NCBI GenBank assembly: GCA_002441095.1
Contig: DJVG01000010.1
Coordinates: forward strand, 2,414 to 50,492
Length of the DNA: 48,079 nucleotides
Source: Elusimicrobia bacterium UBA6262
GTDB lineage: Bacteria > CAYTYR01 > UBA6262
Reading direction: 5' to 3'
In this document: positions 1-8,822 of the stretch, one piece after another
Layout: every line of letters begins with the position of its first letter
How positions within the stretch are numbered: the stretch's first letter is position 1
Made by a program: the position numbers and the translations under genes
The notes under the pieces: model-generated
What the model was told of the DNA's origin: nothing
Seen by the model: only the letters and a program-made list of their open reading frames with translations
Databases searched by the model: none

Positions 1-64
1 GCGTGCTTTTGCCATGGTCAATATGGGCAATAATAGAAAAGTTCCTGATATGGTCAATTTTCAT
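1..64 (-). CDS. lepA: Elongation factor 4 (LepA), N-terminal fragment cut by the window edge
   Basis: Reading the minus strand from the ATG at 64 gives Met-Lys-Ile-Asp-His-Ile-Arg-Asn followed by FSIIAHIDHGKST, the conserved N-terminus and P-loop (AHIDHGKS) of the LepA/EF4 translational GTPase. Only about 21 residues lie in the window; the rest runs off the left edge. An AGAGG stretch about 12 nt upstream may be the ribosome binding site. The start lies 18 nt past the stop of the sugar-phosphate isomerase gene, so it may be the last member of that transcription unit. The motif is characteristic; the fragment is short, but an unrelated match of this length is unlikely. Confidence 0.85.
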   Translation of the reverse strand, partial: MKIDHIRNFSIIAHIDHGKST

Positions 65-82
65 TATATTTGCAAAACCTCT

Positions 83-1141
83 TTAAAGATGCTTTTTTAT
101 ATAATCGATGTTCGGCATGAGGGAAGGATCTGTGGCGTAGAGCAAGGCCAGGTAAATGCTTACCAGATCGCCCAAATAGATCATACTGAATACCCTGGCC
201 AGTACGGATGTCCCAACAGGTACAGCGGTTTCAGTCTTACCGATATATTTCTCAATCAAGCGGACACTTAAAGCTAAACGCTTTTTATCTTCCGGATAGG
301 GAAGCGTATCTTGCAAAATTATTACTTTGAATGATTTATGCAGGGGTGTCAGGCTCTGCCAGCACTCAATTTCATTATGGGTAATTTCTGGGAAAGTATT
401 ATATGAAGAAAAAAGTTTCGTGTTCTCATTGAACATCCCTTTCCAGCGCCGGCAGATACCGTCCATCATACTGGTAGCGCCATATAGTACGGGTATCTTG
501 CCAAAAAGGCTAAGCGCCAGTGATTTTGCCCGGTTCTGTTTAACCCGGGAATACCTGCCCCATTGCCGGCTCAACCTGGTGATCACCTGCAGGGTTTCCT
601 GGATATCCCTTTGCTTGTCCGGAATTATTCCTAGTCTCTGCAGCACATTCAATACCGGGAAAAATAGCAAGCCAATGCTGGCCCGTGGCAAACCGTCAGC
701 TCTCACTTTTACATAAGGGATCTTCTTTCTTTCCGCCTCATTTAGCATCTTCCCGCCAGAGGTTACGGCAATTATTTTAGCCTTTTTTGCCCTGGCATCA
801 CGATAATTATACAAGGTTTCCCGGGTATTACCGGAATAGGTGACTAAAAATACCAGGGTACGATTGTCCACAAAAGCAGGCAACCGTGAATCGCGGTTGA
901 CGAGCACTGGCAGATCGCTCTCCAGCTTCAGGTATCCTAGGAGTAAATCCCCGACTATAGCTGAACCGCCCATACCGCAAATAAGGATCTTATTTATTTT
1001 TTTGTAATCGGCTGGCAGTTTCAAGCCTGATCCCAGCTGGCGGGCTTCCCGCAATTGCCCGGGAAACCGCTCCAGCTCAGCCAGCATACCATGCTGATCT
1101 ATTTTATTGATCAATTTCAAGTCATCTATATTCAGTACCAT
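83..1141 (-). CDS. Bifunctional phosphoglucose/phosphomannose isomerase (SIS-domain)
   Basis: Predicted to interconvert glucose-6-P or mannose-6-P with fructose-6-P. The 352-residue product has a first SIS domain with CGMGGSAIVGD at about residues 55-65 and a sugar-binding stretch VTYSGNTRE. Near its middle is the family-typical FNENTK...THNEIECW region that distinguishes the bifunctional PGI/PMI group from classical Pgi. The start is set at the ATG at 1141, preceded by GTGAGGAATTA. A longer reading to 1216 would add 25 residues encoded entirely by an intergenic repeat, so it is rejected. The gene follows ptsI, which fits a role in channelling PTS-delivered glucose-6-P or mannose-6-P into glycolysis. 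Confidence 0.85.
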   Translation of the reverse strand: MVLNIDDLKLINKIDQHGMLAELERFPGQLREARQLGSGLKLPADYKKINKILICGMGGSAIVGDLLLGYLKLESDLPVLVNRDSRLPAFVDNRTLVFLVTYSGNTRETLYNYRDARAKKAKIIAVTSGGKMLNEAERKKIPYVKVRADGLPRASIGLLFFPVLNVLQRLGIIPDKQRDIQETLQVITRLSRQWGRYSRVKQNRAKSLALSLFGKIPVLYGATSMMDGICRRWKGMFNENTKLFSSYNTFPEITHNEIECWQSLTPLHKSFKVIILQDTLPYPEDKKRLALSVRLIEKYIGKTETAVPVGTSVLARVFSMIYLGDLVSIYLALLYATDPSLMPNIDYIKKHL

Positions 1142-1317
1142 TAATTCCTCACTTTTTTTTGAGATTACACATCCGCCTGAGGCGGACAAAGATTTAAAAA
1201 GATGATTACCCGCCACTAAAGCGCTGGCGGGCGCGGCACAGATTAGTGCTTTTAAAGCTTGTAATCGGTGTAATCTTAGTTAAGAATCCCTGCCTGCCGT
1301 TAGGCAGGAGTGTAATC
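1142..1317. repeat. Composite intergenic repeat with nested palindromes (copy A)
   Basis: The gap between ptsI and the isomerase gene is filled by GATTACAC/GTAATC words interrupted by palindromes: TCCGCCTGAGGCGGA (1172-1186), an imperfect CCCGCC...GGCGGG hairpin (1209-1231) and CCTGCCT...AGGCAGG (1289-1308). Positions 1204-1247 are nearly identical to 45636-45680, differing at only a few bases, so this is a dispersed element. The palindromes appear to have been inserted into an older GATTACAC-word array. It spans the whole gap, so it may also act as an mRNA hairpin; there is no clean T-tract for a classical terminator. Confidence 0.75.
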
Positions 1318-3054
1318 TTACTCTTCTTCATCTGTATGATTTTGTTTAATGAACTTCTTAATTGCCTCTACGGTCGGCATTTCCAGTATTTTATTAACGA
1401 GCTCCTTGGCCTGATTCATGGTAGATTCCCGGATGATCTTTTTTATTTTTGGCACAGCGGCACTGCCCATGCTGAATTCATCCAGGCCCATACCCAGCAG
1501 GATCTGGGTCAATTCAGGCTCACCGGCCATTTCCCCGCACATACCTACCTGCTTGCCTTCACGGTGCCCTGCTTCAATGACATATTTGATCTGCCGCAGG
1601 ATCGCCGGATGCAATGGTTCATACAAGTAAGCTACCTTTTCATTACCGCGGTCAACTGCGATCGTATACTGGATAAGATCATTGGTCCCAATACTAAGGA
1701 AATCAACTTCCCGCGCTATTACATCCGCAGTTAAAGCCGCGGAGGGGGTTTCGATCATGGCTCCAACTTCAATATCAGCATCAAAATCAATATGTTCCTT
1801 TTTTAATTCTTCTTTCACCTGTTCCAGGATATGGTTCGCTTTCCTCACTTCCTCAACAGTAGAGATCATGGGATACATAATTTTAAGTTTACCGCTGGTA
1901 GAGGCCTGCAGTATGGCCCGTAACTGGGCCCGGAAAAGGTCTGGGTATTTTAAACACAGCCTGATACCCCGCAATCCCAGGAAAGGATTAGTTTCTATGG
2001 TCGTGCCCAGCTGGTCAGTCAGTTTATCGCCTCCCAGGTCCAAGGTTCGCAGGACAATACTGTATGGTGCTATTTTTTTAGCTATATTCCGGTAGATGCG
2101 TGTCTGTTCTTCTTCGCTGGGAAGATCAGTCCGGTTCAGGAATATGAATTCAGTACGGAACAAGCCAATTCCCTTGGCTCCATATTCCAAGACTAAATCC
2201 ACTTCATCCGGTATCTCAATATTAGCGACTAAGCGCACTTCCCGGCCATCCTTGGTCACCGCCGGAAGATCTTTTAATTTATTAAGCTGTTTTTTGATCT
2301 CAGTATATTTCTTATTTCTTTTTTCATACTCTTCCAGTACGCTCTTGGTCGGGTTTATGATCACAATGCCTTCGTATCCGTCCAGGATGATCTCGTCATT
2401 GTTCTGTATTTTATTAGTAATATCTTTCAAACCGACAATAGCCGGAATACCGAGAGACTGGGCCATGATCGCTGTATGCGAAGTTTTTCCGCCCATATTA
2501 GTAATAAAACCGAGTATTTTTTCCTCCCTCATTTGCACGGTATCAGAGGGTGTCAGGTCATTAGCTACCACAATCACCTCGCTTTTCAGCAGTGCCAGGT
2601 TCTGTTTCTTTTCCCCCAGCAGGTTGTGCAATACCCTTTTTCCTAAATCCTGGATATCCTGGCCGCGCTCACGCAGGTATTCATCTCCCATCGTGGTAAA
2701 GACATGTACAAATTTAGAAATGGTCTGGGAAAAGATGAATTCCACATTCATTTTTTCTTTACGGACTTTATCGATGGTTTCCTTAACCAGCATCGGATCA
2801 TCCAGCACCAGCAGGTAGGCTTCAAAGATCGACGCATGCTTGGATCCCAGGCGGCTATTCACCTTATCCCGGATCGCGATCAGCTCCATTTTCGTGCTGT
2901 TGAGCGCCTCCTGGAACCGGGCTACTTCATGTTCTACTTCATCGTCTTGTATTTTGCGTTTCTTAATGCAGAAATCTTCCTGGCTCAGGATCAGGGCCTG
3001 GCCAATGACTATTCCTGGCGAAGCAGCGATGCCGCGGTGCATGATTTTTTCCAT
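1318..3054 (-). CDS. ptsI: PTS enzyme I (phosphoenolpyruvate-protein phosphotransferase)
   Basis: First protein of the PEP:sugar phosphotransferase system: it takes phosphate from PEP onto a histidine and passes it to HPr. About 578 residues, the usual length. The phospho-histidine loop GGKTSHTAIMAQS places the active His near residue 193. The PEP-binding C-terminal barrel shows GLFRTEF, LRTLDLGGDK, a FLSIGTNDL stretch and the catalytic QVGMCGEMAGEP. The ATG at 3054 overlaps the HPr stop (TGATG), with GGAG 8 nt upstream, so translation is probably coupled to HPr. A TTG codon before it (3057) is less likely. Confidence 0.97.
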   Translation of the reverse strand: MEKIMHRGIAASPGIVIGQALILSQEDFCIKKRKIQDDEVEHEVARFQEALNSTKMELIAIRDKVNSRLGSKHASIFEAYLLVLDDPMLVKETIDKVRKEKMNVEFIFSQTISKFVHVFTTMGDEYLRERGQDIQDLGKRVLHNLLGEKKQNLALLKSEVIVVANDLTPSDTVQMREEKILGFITNMGGKTSHTAIMAQSLGIPAIVGLKDITNKIQNNDEIILDGYEGIVIINPTKSVLEEYEKRNKKYTEIKKQLNKLKDLPAVTKDGREVRLVANIEIPDEVDLVLEYGAKGIGLFRTEFIFLNRTDLPSEEEQTRIYRNIAKKIAPYSIVLRTLDLGGDKLTDQLGTTIETNPFLGLRGIRLCLKYPDLFRAQLRAILQASTSGKLKIMYPMISTVEEVRKANHILEQVKEELKKEHIDFDADIEVGAMIETPSAALTADVIAREVDFLSIGTNDLIQYTIAVDRGNEKVAYLYEPLHPAILRQIKYVIEAGHREGKQVGMCGEMAGEPELTQILLGMGLDEFSMGSAAVPKIKKIIRESTMNQAKELVNKILEMPTVEAIKKFIKQNHTDEEE

Positions 3055-3344
3055 CAATCTTCTCCGAATTTATTTTCGATCAATTCTTCGATCTTAACCA
3101 GCAATTCCTCTTCCTTATCTTTTTCACCTGAAATTTTAATTAATAATATAGAACCGGCTTCAGCTGCCAGCATCATCAGCCCCATAATACTTTTGCCATC
3201 GACTTCTTCGCTTTCCTCATTATCGCGCAATACCCGGACCTTGACCTTCACCTGTTTATACTGATTAGTCAATTGTACAAACAAGGCAGCGGGCCGGGCA
3301 TGCAAGCCTAACCTATTTTTCATTTCCAGTTTTTTTTCGATCAT
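3054..3344 (-). CDS. ptsH: Phosphocarrier protein HPr
   Basis: Small PTS carrier, 96 residues. The active histidine is His15 in NRLGLHARPAA, and a regulatory serine, Ser52, sits in VDGKSIMGLMML, the context recognised by HPr kinase in Firmicutes. hprK lies in the same cluster, so Ser phosphorylation is plausible here. The protein is slightly longer at the C-terminus (acidic tail) than the usual 85-90 residues. It is the only HPr in the window, so it could serve both the sugar PTS and the PtsN branch. The gene sits directly before ptsI and 14 nt after the IID gene. Confidence 0.96.
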   Translation of the reverse strand: MIEKKLEMKNRLGLHARPAALFVQLTNQYKQVKVKVRVLRDNEESEEVDGKSIMGLMMLAAEAGSILLIKISGEKDKEEELLVKIEELIENKFGED

Positions 3345-3358
3345 TAATTAGCCGCTTT

Positions 3359-4132
3359 CTATAAAATTACTTTTAAGTAATAAAGCAATACACCCAAGGC
3401 CAAAACCCCGTAGATCAGGATATTGGTATTGATTTTTTTACGGATCAAGCCATACATCATGAGCAAGGTACCGAAAAAGACAATGTTTTGCCACATATTT
3501 AAATTAACCGCGTACAGCATAATGAGCACTCCCAGGCCGATCATGCCCAGCAGATTGATCACCGTGATCAGGTCTTGGGTATCAAACTTCTTCAGGATCT
3601 CAACCACCCCGGTACCCAGGATATAGCCTTTAGCTATACCGCCAAACCTGATATATAATCCAAAGAAGTTGAAAAAAAGCAGGAAAAATACCGGGCCGAT
3701 CAGTTTCCCGTTGCCTTCCAGCGTCAGGATCATCAAGATACCGATGAGAGCGCTAAAAGGCCGCAGGGAAGCCCAGAAGAAAGCATCACCGATAGCGGCC
3801 AGTGGTCCGCTCATGATAGCCTTGATGGAGCGTATATCTTCAGGTTTGACCGTCCCTGGCTGATTAACCATCTTCTCTTCCAAGGAAGTAGTCACCCCGA
3901 CCACAAAAGAAGCCATATAGGGATGAGTATTAAAGAACTCCAGATTCCGGTGCAGCGCTTCGATCCTGGCCGGACCTTTTTTGTAAAGCCGGTTTATCAT
4001 CGGAACAACCGTAAAAAGAAAGCCAAGATTCTGCAGCCGTTCAAAATTCCATACCGCCTGGATATAGAATGACCGGTGCATTATCTTGATCAGGTCCAGC
4101 TTGGTAATTGCGTGGTTTTGTACTTTTTCCAT
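3359..4132 (-). CDS. PTS mannose-family transporter subunit IID
   Basis: Membrane subunit IID of a mannose/fructose/sorbose-class PTS permease, 257 residues. The N-terminal segment (ITKLDLIKIMHRSFYIQA, then WNFERLQNLGF) is the standard IID opening, and the central IKAIMSGPLAAIGDAFFWASLRP matches the conserved membrane-proximal signature of the family. Several hydrophobic helices follow in the C-terminal half. Its ATG overlaps the IIC stop by one base (TAATG), so IIC and IID are translationally coupled. Substrate cannot be read from sequence: mannose, glucose or another hexose are all possible. Confidence 0.93.
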   Translation of the reverse strand: MEKVQNHAITKLDLIKIMHRSFYIQAVWNFERLQNLGFLFTVVPMINRLYKKGPARIEALHRNLEFFNTHPYMASFVVGVTTSLEEKMVNQPGTVKPEDIRSIKAIMSGPLAAIGDAFFWASLRPFSALIGILMILTLEGNGKLIGPVFFLLFFNFFGLYIRFGGIAKGYILGTGVVEILKKFDTQDLITVINLLGMIGLGVLIMLYAVNLNMWQNIVFFGTLLMMYGLIRKKINTNILIYGVLALGVLLYYLKVIL

Positions 4133-4791
4133 TAGGCTTCTTTTCCTACTTTCCTGAATCTAAAGGTATCCCAGACCATGGCCAAACCAAGGGCGATCAG
4201 CAGTATCTTGGCCTGTCCCAATCCAGCCAGTACATAATCAGGCAACCGCGGTACTACTGCCCGAAAAATATACAACCCTAAATATATGGAAATGAAATAA
4301 AAGAGAAAATATTTAACAATGATCAACATGATCGCCATAACAACCATAGCCTGGATCATGAACAAATTATCCTGTTTAGCATATTTGTCAGCGTAATAAA
4401 CCAACTGGTTACTGAAGCGCCGTACAAAAATATCCAGTTTCTTGATAATTGTCCCCAGGGGTAAGGCATAGCAGATTCCCAGCACCATGCACGTACTTTC
4501 ACCGCCGTGCCACCACTGTTCCAGGAAAATTGAACTGGCAGTGGCGACCACGGTCGTAGCTGCTGCGTCGAGAGGAATGCTGGCGCCCAACGGCAGTGTA
4601 TTTATCCAGATCAGTTCTAAAATACTGCCCATGATCATGCCCTGCATGAAATCACCGCACATCCAGCCGATCAAGGGACCGATGATTATCGGACGGGAGA
4701 TCATGACCTGCCAACAGGCAGTGACATCCAGGCTGATAATACTAGCTACCAAGCTGATCCAAATTGTAGTTAAAAGCATATTTTGCCTCAA
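4132..4791 (-). CDS. PTS mannose-family transporter subunit IIC
   Basis: Integral membrane channel subunit of the mannose-class PTS, 219 residues, almost all hydrophobic. Recognised by the early SRPIIIGPLIGWMCGD stretch and by MQGMIMGSILELIWINTLPLGASIPLDAAATT, both typical of EII-Sor/Man IIC. It is somewhat shorter than the 250-270 residue relatives. The ATG overlaps the stop of the upstream GH57 gene by 4 nt (ATGA type). Complex partner: IID, immediately downstream. Confidence 0.9.
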   Translation of the reverse strand: MRQNMLLTTIWISLVASIISLDVTACWQVMISRPIIIGPLIGWMCGDFMQGMIMGSILELIWINTLPLGASIPLDAAATTVVATASSIFLEQWWHGGESTCMVLGICYALPLGTIIKKLDIFVRRFSNQLVYYADKYAKQDNLFMIQAMVVMAIMLIIVKYFLFYFISIYLGLYIFRAVVPRLPDYVLAGLGQAKILLIALGLAMVWDTFRFRKVGKEA

Positions 4792-6950
4792 TCAGTCAGG
4801 TCTAGCAAAGTAAATTTTATAGTCGTTTGCCACTGGCTTTTTGGTTTCAAGACTACTTGCCAGAACGGCATGATCACCGATCCCTGGTAGCTGCGCTCAA
4901 AACCAGACTCTGACTGGGATACAGTTTCCAGAGGGAAACGCCAGATAGTAGCAGGTTCCGAAAACTGCCAGCAGGCATCTATCCGCGTAAAATAATCTTT
5001 GATACCGATTCCCCGGGACTCTATATTTTCTTCTATGCTGTCCATATATTTATTATCTATCTTATCCTGTGTTCCCAAACTATAATAATAACATCCATCA
5101 TCATGGCCGGTGGTACCGGCAAAACAATATTCACTGCCAAAACGCAGTTCCAGCTTAGTATTTTCCAGATTCGTCAATGTGTATTCTATTTCAATAAGAG
5201 GCTGGTTTTTTAACAAGGTTATTTTTTTCTCTACTTTCAATGCCGCAAAAAGCTTATCGAGCCAGACATGGCCTTCACGAGCCAGGTGTATCTGCAGCCC
5301 CTGTTCATCTGTCCTGGTTTGATAATCATAAGCCTGGTTTACAAAGTCTCCCTGTTCCCCAAAATTACAGTTATGGAAAGCAGCCAGGTCACCCCAATCG
5401 CTCAGGAAATGTTCAATGGCAAAACCACGCTCATACCAGTCATATTTCAGGTACTGGTCCAGGTTTTTTTCCTTTACCCGGAATTGCTCATGAATAGTCT
5501 TGGCTTCATTACTATCTTGTTCCTGGCTGTGCTTACTGACAAAATCCTTGATCTTTTGGTGATAAGCCTCCTGATGGCGGCTTAAGATATTTAAACAATT
5601 AAAGTTCTTTGGCCGGTAATCAAGTTCCAGGATCTTGCCGCCGACTTCCGGCGCCACATATAACTTCAGGGTTTTACCCGTAGCAATTATTTCCGCGCTG
5701 TCATCATTGTTATAATCAAGCACCTGGCAGGTAAGCTCATCGCGCGGGACAATCACTTCATCGAGGTTATTTTCTGCCTTGATCAGGTTCTCATAAACTG
5801 AACGCCGCAAATGGCTCATATACAAGCCGCCGAATACTCCATGCCAATAGCCATCATTAGCCTGAGCGGCCAGCAGTTCATCCTGGGCCTGCCAAAGCTT
5901 AGGATCATCTATCCCCGTTTTTAAGGCCGCATTAACCCTGCCGCTTACTTCCAGCATTTTCTTGTGCATAGCATTGGATTCCGGGTATTTGACCAGGAAG
6001 TTCCGCCAAAATCCACCTTTGATAAACTGTAAATATGCGTGTTGATCCTGATTTTGCTTGATCCGATCGACAACTTGTTCATAGGTCTCCTGGGCATGGG
6101 CTGGCAGGGACCATTCCATCATTTCACTGTAGCTGGCGCAGGGAACATAGGCCCTTCCCTTCGGCTTATAGGTATCCAGGTATTCGGTGAACGTTGTGGT
6201 CTTGAGCCAGGAAGCATTCTCCTCCAGTTTCACGAAAAACCGTTCCAGCCATTTTTCCTCATAAACCGATTGGTATGTTTGCGGCCAGACCCCAAATTTC
6301 TCCCCGTCATCCGCAATGACCAGGAGCCGTTCACCTTCTTCGCTGGCGACCTGCGCGCAATACTCGATCGTTTTTTCCGGCACGGCGAAAGGAATAAGGT
6401 AGCGTAATTTCTGGCTGATCGAGAACATCGCCAGGGATTTTCCCTGTTCCTCGGTAATATAATAACCAAATAAGTCTTCTTCACTTAAACCGGCAGACTT
6501 GAAATGATAATCATCCACGACAACATATTCAACCTTGGCTTCCTGCAAAGATTTGACCAGGTGTGGTTCCCAAATGCGCTCAGCCAGCCACATGCCGCGA
6601 GCCTGGTATCCTGTGGCAGAGCGGATAAACGCGGTCAATTTTTCGATTTGGGCTTTTTTATCTTCATCCGGCAAGATGGCCAGGATCGGCTCATAAAATC
6701 CGCCAGTCATGATCTCAATTTGTTTTTGCGCCACCATGTGGCGGATCTGATCGATAAATTCCGGGTGCTTTTGCTGAATGAATTGAAACAGCGCGCCGGT
6801 ATAATGAAAACTCATCTTGATTTTTGGATGGCGCGATAATACGGTCAGAAAGGGTAAATACGCTTTCTGATAGGCTTCTTCAAAAATATGGTCAAAGTTT
6901 CCTGCTGGCTGGTGGTTATGCACACCGAAAATAAGGTTAACTGTTTTCAC
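4788..6950 (-). CDS. GH57 4-alpha-glucanotransferase / alpha-amylase-type enzyme
   Basis: Glycoside hydrolase family 57 protein, 720 residues. The N-terminal (beta/alpha)7 barrel opens with FGVHNHQPAGNF. The catalytic nucleophile is Glu124 in MWLAERIWEP and the acid/base is Asp214 or Asp215 in VIADDGEKFGVWP, nearly the positions known from the Thermococcus litoralis glucanotransferase (Glu123, Asp214). The C-terminal half has the DUF1925/DUF1926 beta-sandwich layout of that group. No signal peptide, so it is cytoplasmic and probably acts on maltodextrin or glycogen. The start is GTG at 6950 with AAGGAG 7 nt upstream, overlapping the IIB end by 14 nt. Its position between PTS IIB and IIC is unusual. 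Confidence 0.9.
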   Translation of the reverse strand: MKTVNLIFGVHNHQPAGNFDHIFEEAYQKAYLPFLTVLSRHPKIKMSFHYTGALFQFIQQKHPEFIDQIRHMVAQKQIEIMTGGFYEPILAILPDEDKKAQIEKLTAFIRSATGYQARGMWLAERIWEPHLVKSLQEAKVEYVVVDDYHFKSAGLSEEDLFGYYITEEQGKSLAMFSISQKLRYLIPFAVPEKTIEYCAQVASEEGERLLVIADDGEKFGVWPQTYQSVYEEKWLERFFVKLEENASWLKTTTFTEYLDTYKPKGRAYVPCASYSEMMEWSLPAHAQETYEQVVDRIKQNQDQHAYLQFIKGGFWRNFLVKYPESNAMHKKMLEVSGRVNAALKTGIDDPKLWQAQDELLAAQANDGYWHGVFGGLYMSHLRRSVYENLIKAENNLDEVIVPRDELTCQVLDYNNDDSAEIIATGKTLKLYVAPEVGGKILELDYRPKNFNCLNILSRHQEAYHQKIKDFVSKHSQEQDSNEAKTIHEQFRVKEKNLDQYLKYDWYERGFAIEHFLSDWGDLAAFHNCNFGEQGDFVNQAYDYQTRTDEQGLQIHLAREGHVWLDKLFAALKVEKKITLLKNQPLIEIEYTLTNLENTKLELRFGSEYCFAGTTGHDDGCYYYSLGTQDKIDNKYMDSIEENIESRGIGIKDYFTRIDACWQFSEPATIWRFPLETVSQSESGFERSYQGSVIMPFWQVVLKPKSQWQTTIKFTLLDLTD

Positions 6951-7470
6951 CCGGTTGCTCCTTCAGATTCACAGAGTTGTCTCCCATGGTAATTTTCCTG
7001 ACCGATTCCATGATATTAATACGTTCATCCGTCGGAACGATCCGTCCCTCAAGTTCGATACCTTTGCGTTCCAGTTGGTACAGCGCTTCAATATCCTCCA
7101 TATCCACGCATACGGCTTTCAATATTTGCTTCTTGCCCTCACAATAATGGATACCACCCACATTTATGCTCTTGATCGGGACATCTTTCTCGATCAGGGA
7201 AAGCGCATCTTCCGGCGAGTTAAACAAAATGATCACCCGATCCTCTTCCGTTACTCCTTGTTTTAGCAATACGGCTGCTTCTTCAATACTCAGGATTGAT
7301 AACTTTAAGTGACTGGGAACAGCCATGGATAAAAGTACCCGCTGCATCTGGTCCCGGGCAACCTTATCATTCACTACCATGATATGATTTGCTTTAATGG
7401 CCTTAACCCATCCAGCCACTACCTGGCCATGTATTAAGCGGTCATCGATCCTGACTAATACTATGCCCAT
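6937..7470 (-). CDS. PTS mannose-family subunit IIB
   Basis: Cytoplasmic IIB subunit of the mannose-class permease; carries phosphate from IIA to the sugar at the IIC/IID channel. About 177 residues. The phosphorylated histidine is His14 in VRIDDRLIHGQVVAGW, the diagnostic motif. INVGGIHYCEGKKQ and the C-terminal GIELEGRIVPTDE also match the family. The ATG overlaps the IIA stop (TAATG). The last ~15 residues overlap the start of the GH57 gene. Confidence 0.95.
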   Translation of the reverse strand: MGIVLVRIDDRLIHGQVVAGWVKAIKANHIMVVNDKVARDQMQRVLLSMAVPSHLKLSILSIEEAAVLLKQGVTEEDRVIILFNSPEDALSLIEKDVPIKSINVGGIHYCEGKKQILKAVCVDMEDIEALYQLERKGIELEGRIVPTDERINIMESVRKITMGDNSVNLKEQPGENS

Positions 7471-7886
7471 TACGTGCTCCTTTTCAGCTTTTGCAAGAAC
7501 ATTTCTTTGGCATTGATAATAGTTTTCTGTCCAGTCTGCTTGATCTTTTGTACCAGGTCCGGCAGCGGCAGAACTTCACGTGAGGAAAAAAATTCCAGGA
7601 TCATGGGCAAATTCACGCCTGTCAACAGCTCTATTTTCTGGTTTAAAGTCAGAGGCAAGCTGGTATTAGTAGGTGTCCCGCCAAACATATCGGTAAAAAT
7701 AATTACCCCTTCATCCTGATTTAGTTTTAGCAATACTTCTTCAATCTTGGTCTTTAATTCGCCGGGGCTTTCCCCGGGTTGCAAGGTAATAGTCTCAATT
7801 TCAGGTTGTTGGCCGACAATGCTTTTAGCTACCGTCACTAGTTCCCGGCCCAGGTCCCCGTGAGTGATAATTATTGCTCCTATCAT
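7470..7886 (-). CDS. PTS mannose-family subunit IIA (separate polypeptide)
   Basis: IIA phosphocarrier of the mannose class, 138 residues. The active histidine is His9 in MIGAIIITHGDLG; IIFTDMFGGTPTN is the second family hallmark. The ATG at 7886 is chosen because AGAGG lies 7 nt upstream; a TTG at 7904 would add six residues reaching the edge of a tandem repeat and is rejected. IIA is not fused to IIB here, unlike E. coli ManX. It is the first gene of the sugar-PTS cassette and follows rapZ after a 49-nt gap holding a short 8-nt-period repeat. Confidence 0.94.
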   Translation of the reverse strand: MIGAIIITHGDLGRELVTVAKSIVGQQPEIETITLQPGESPGELKTKIEEVLLKLNQDEGVIIFTDMFGGTPTNTSLPLTLNQKIELLTGVNLPMILEFFSSREVLPLPDLVQKIKQTGQKTIINAKEMFLQKLKRST

Positions 7887-7903
7887 AACTGCCTCTTTCT
7901 TCA

Positions 7904-7931
7904 AGCTTTACAGCTTTACAGCTTTACAGCT
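7904..7931. repeat. Tandem word array, 8-nt period
   Basis: About three copies of AGCTTTAC in tandem between the rapZ stop and the IIA start. It is a short single-arm member of the periodic word-array class seen at about twenty sites in this window. Confidence 0.7.
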
Positions 7932-7935
7932 ACTT

Positions 7936-8820
7936 TCATTTGTTTATATCCCGGTGCCTTACCTTCACATCATAATGCCTTGCGGTCAGGTATTTATCCA
8001 ACTCGTTAGTCACGACCACAGACCGGTGTTTCCCACCGGTGCAGCCGATAGCGATAGTAAGGTAGGTTTTGCCCTCTTTAATATAATTAGGGATTAAAAA
8101 TTTCAGTAAATTAAAATATTTTCTCAAGAATTTATGGGTCACCGGATTGTTCAGGACAAAATCCTTCACTTTAGAATCATTGCCGGTATAAGGCTTTAAT
8201 TCATCGATATAATGAGGATTAGGCAGGAACCGCACATCCGCTACCAGGTCTGCGTCCAGCGGCATGCCATATTTATAGCCAAATGAAACCAGACTGATCC
8301 GGATCGTCCTGGAATTATCAGACACTAAAAAGAAAGATTCATTAATAGCATCCCGTAATTCTTTGGCGCTTAAACTGGTGGTATCTATGATCTTATCGGC
8401 TTTAGCTTTGATCTCGGTCAGTAAGGCCCTTTCCTTATTGATCCCCTCCATGATACTGCTTTCTTCGCCTTCAATATCCAGCGGATGACGACGACGTGTC
8501 TCACTAAAGCGGTGCAGTAGGACTTCAGTGGAGGCGTCTAGAAACAGCACTTCGTATTTTATCTGCAGGTCAGATAACTCCTTCAGCGTATTAAACAGAC
8601 CACCCAGGAACCCACCTTCCCGGACATCTATACCCAGAGCTACCTTATTGATCCGGCCGCCTGACTGGGCCACAACCTCGGCAAACTTCGGCAACAGGAT
8701 GATCGGCAAATTATCAACGCAAAAAAATCCCAGGTCTTCAAAAACATTGATCGCTGAGCTTTTGCCTGCCCCGCTCATGCCGGTTATGATAATAAGACGG
8801 CTAATACTGCCTGGAGACAT
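7936..8820 (-). CDS. rapZ: RNase adapter protein RapZ (YvcJ family nucleotide-binding protein)
   Basis: P-loop protein of 294 residues. In enterobacteria RapZ binds GlcN-6-P and targets the GlmZ small RNA to RNase E; in Bacillus the orthologue YvcJ hydrolyses nucleotides. Walker A is GMSGAGKS at residues 14-21, FCVDNLP follows, and the C-terminal IAIGCTGGKHRSVV is the family signature. The ATG at 8820 is chosen because AGGAG stands 8 nt upstream; a GTG at 8826 would leave only 2 nt. It follows hprK almost without a gap, an arrangement that joins the Gram-negative ptsN-rapZ order with an hprK more typical of Gram-positives. Confidence 0.95.
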   Translation of the reverse strand: MSPGSISRLIIITGMSGAGKSSAINVFEDLGFFCVDNLPIILLPKFAEVVAQSGGRINKVALGIDVREGGFLGGLFNTLKELSDLQIKYEVLFLDASTEVLLHRFSETRRRHPLDIEGEESSIMEGINKERALLTEIKAKADKIIDTTSLSAKELRDAINESFFLVSDNSRTIRISLVSFGYKYGMPLDADLVADVRFLPNPHYIDELKPYTGNDSKVKDFVLNNPVTHKFLRKYFNLLKFLIPNYIKEGKTYLTIAIGCTGGKHRSVVVTNELDKYLTARHYDVKVRHRDINK

Positions 8821-8822
8821 GA

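Noticed and set aside
1142..1216. Extended starts of the isomerase, hldC, GT2 and GT9 genes reaching into repeats
   Set aside because: The added residues are encoded by repeat or array sequence, and internal ATG codons in family-conserved positions exist, several with good Shine-Dalgarno sites.
2096..2818. A 240-codon open frame on the plus strand opposite ptsI
   Set aside because: Shadow of enzyme I, which has all its active-site motifs; no motif or ribosome site on the plus strand.
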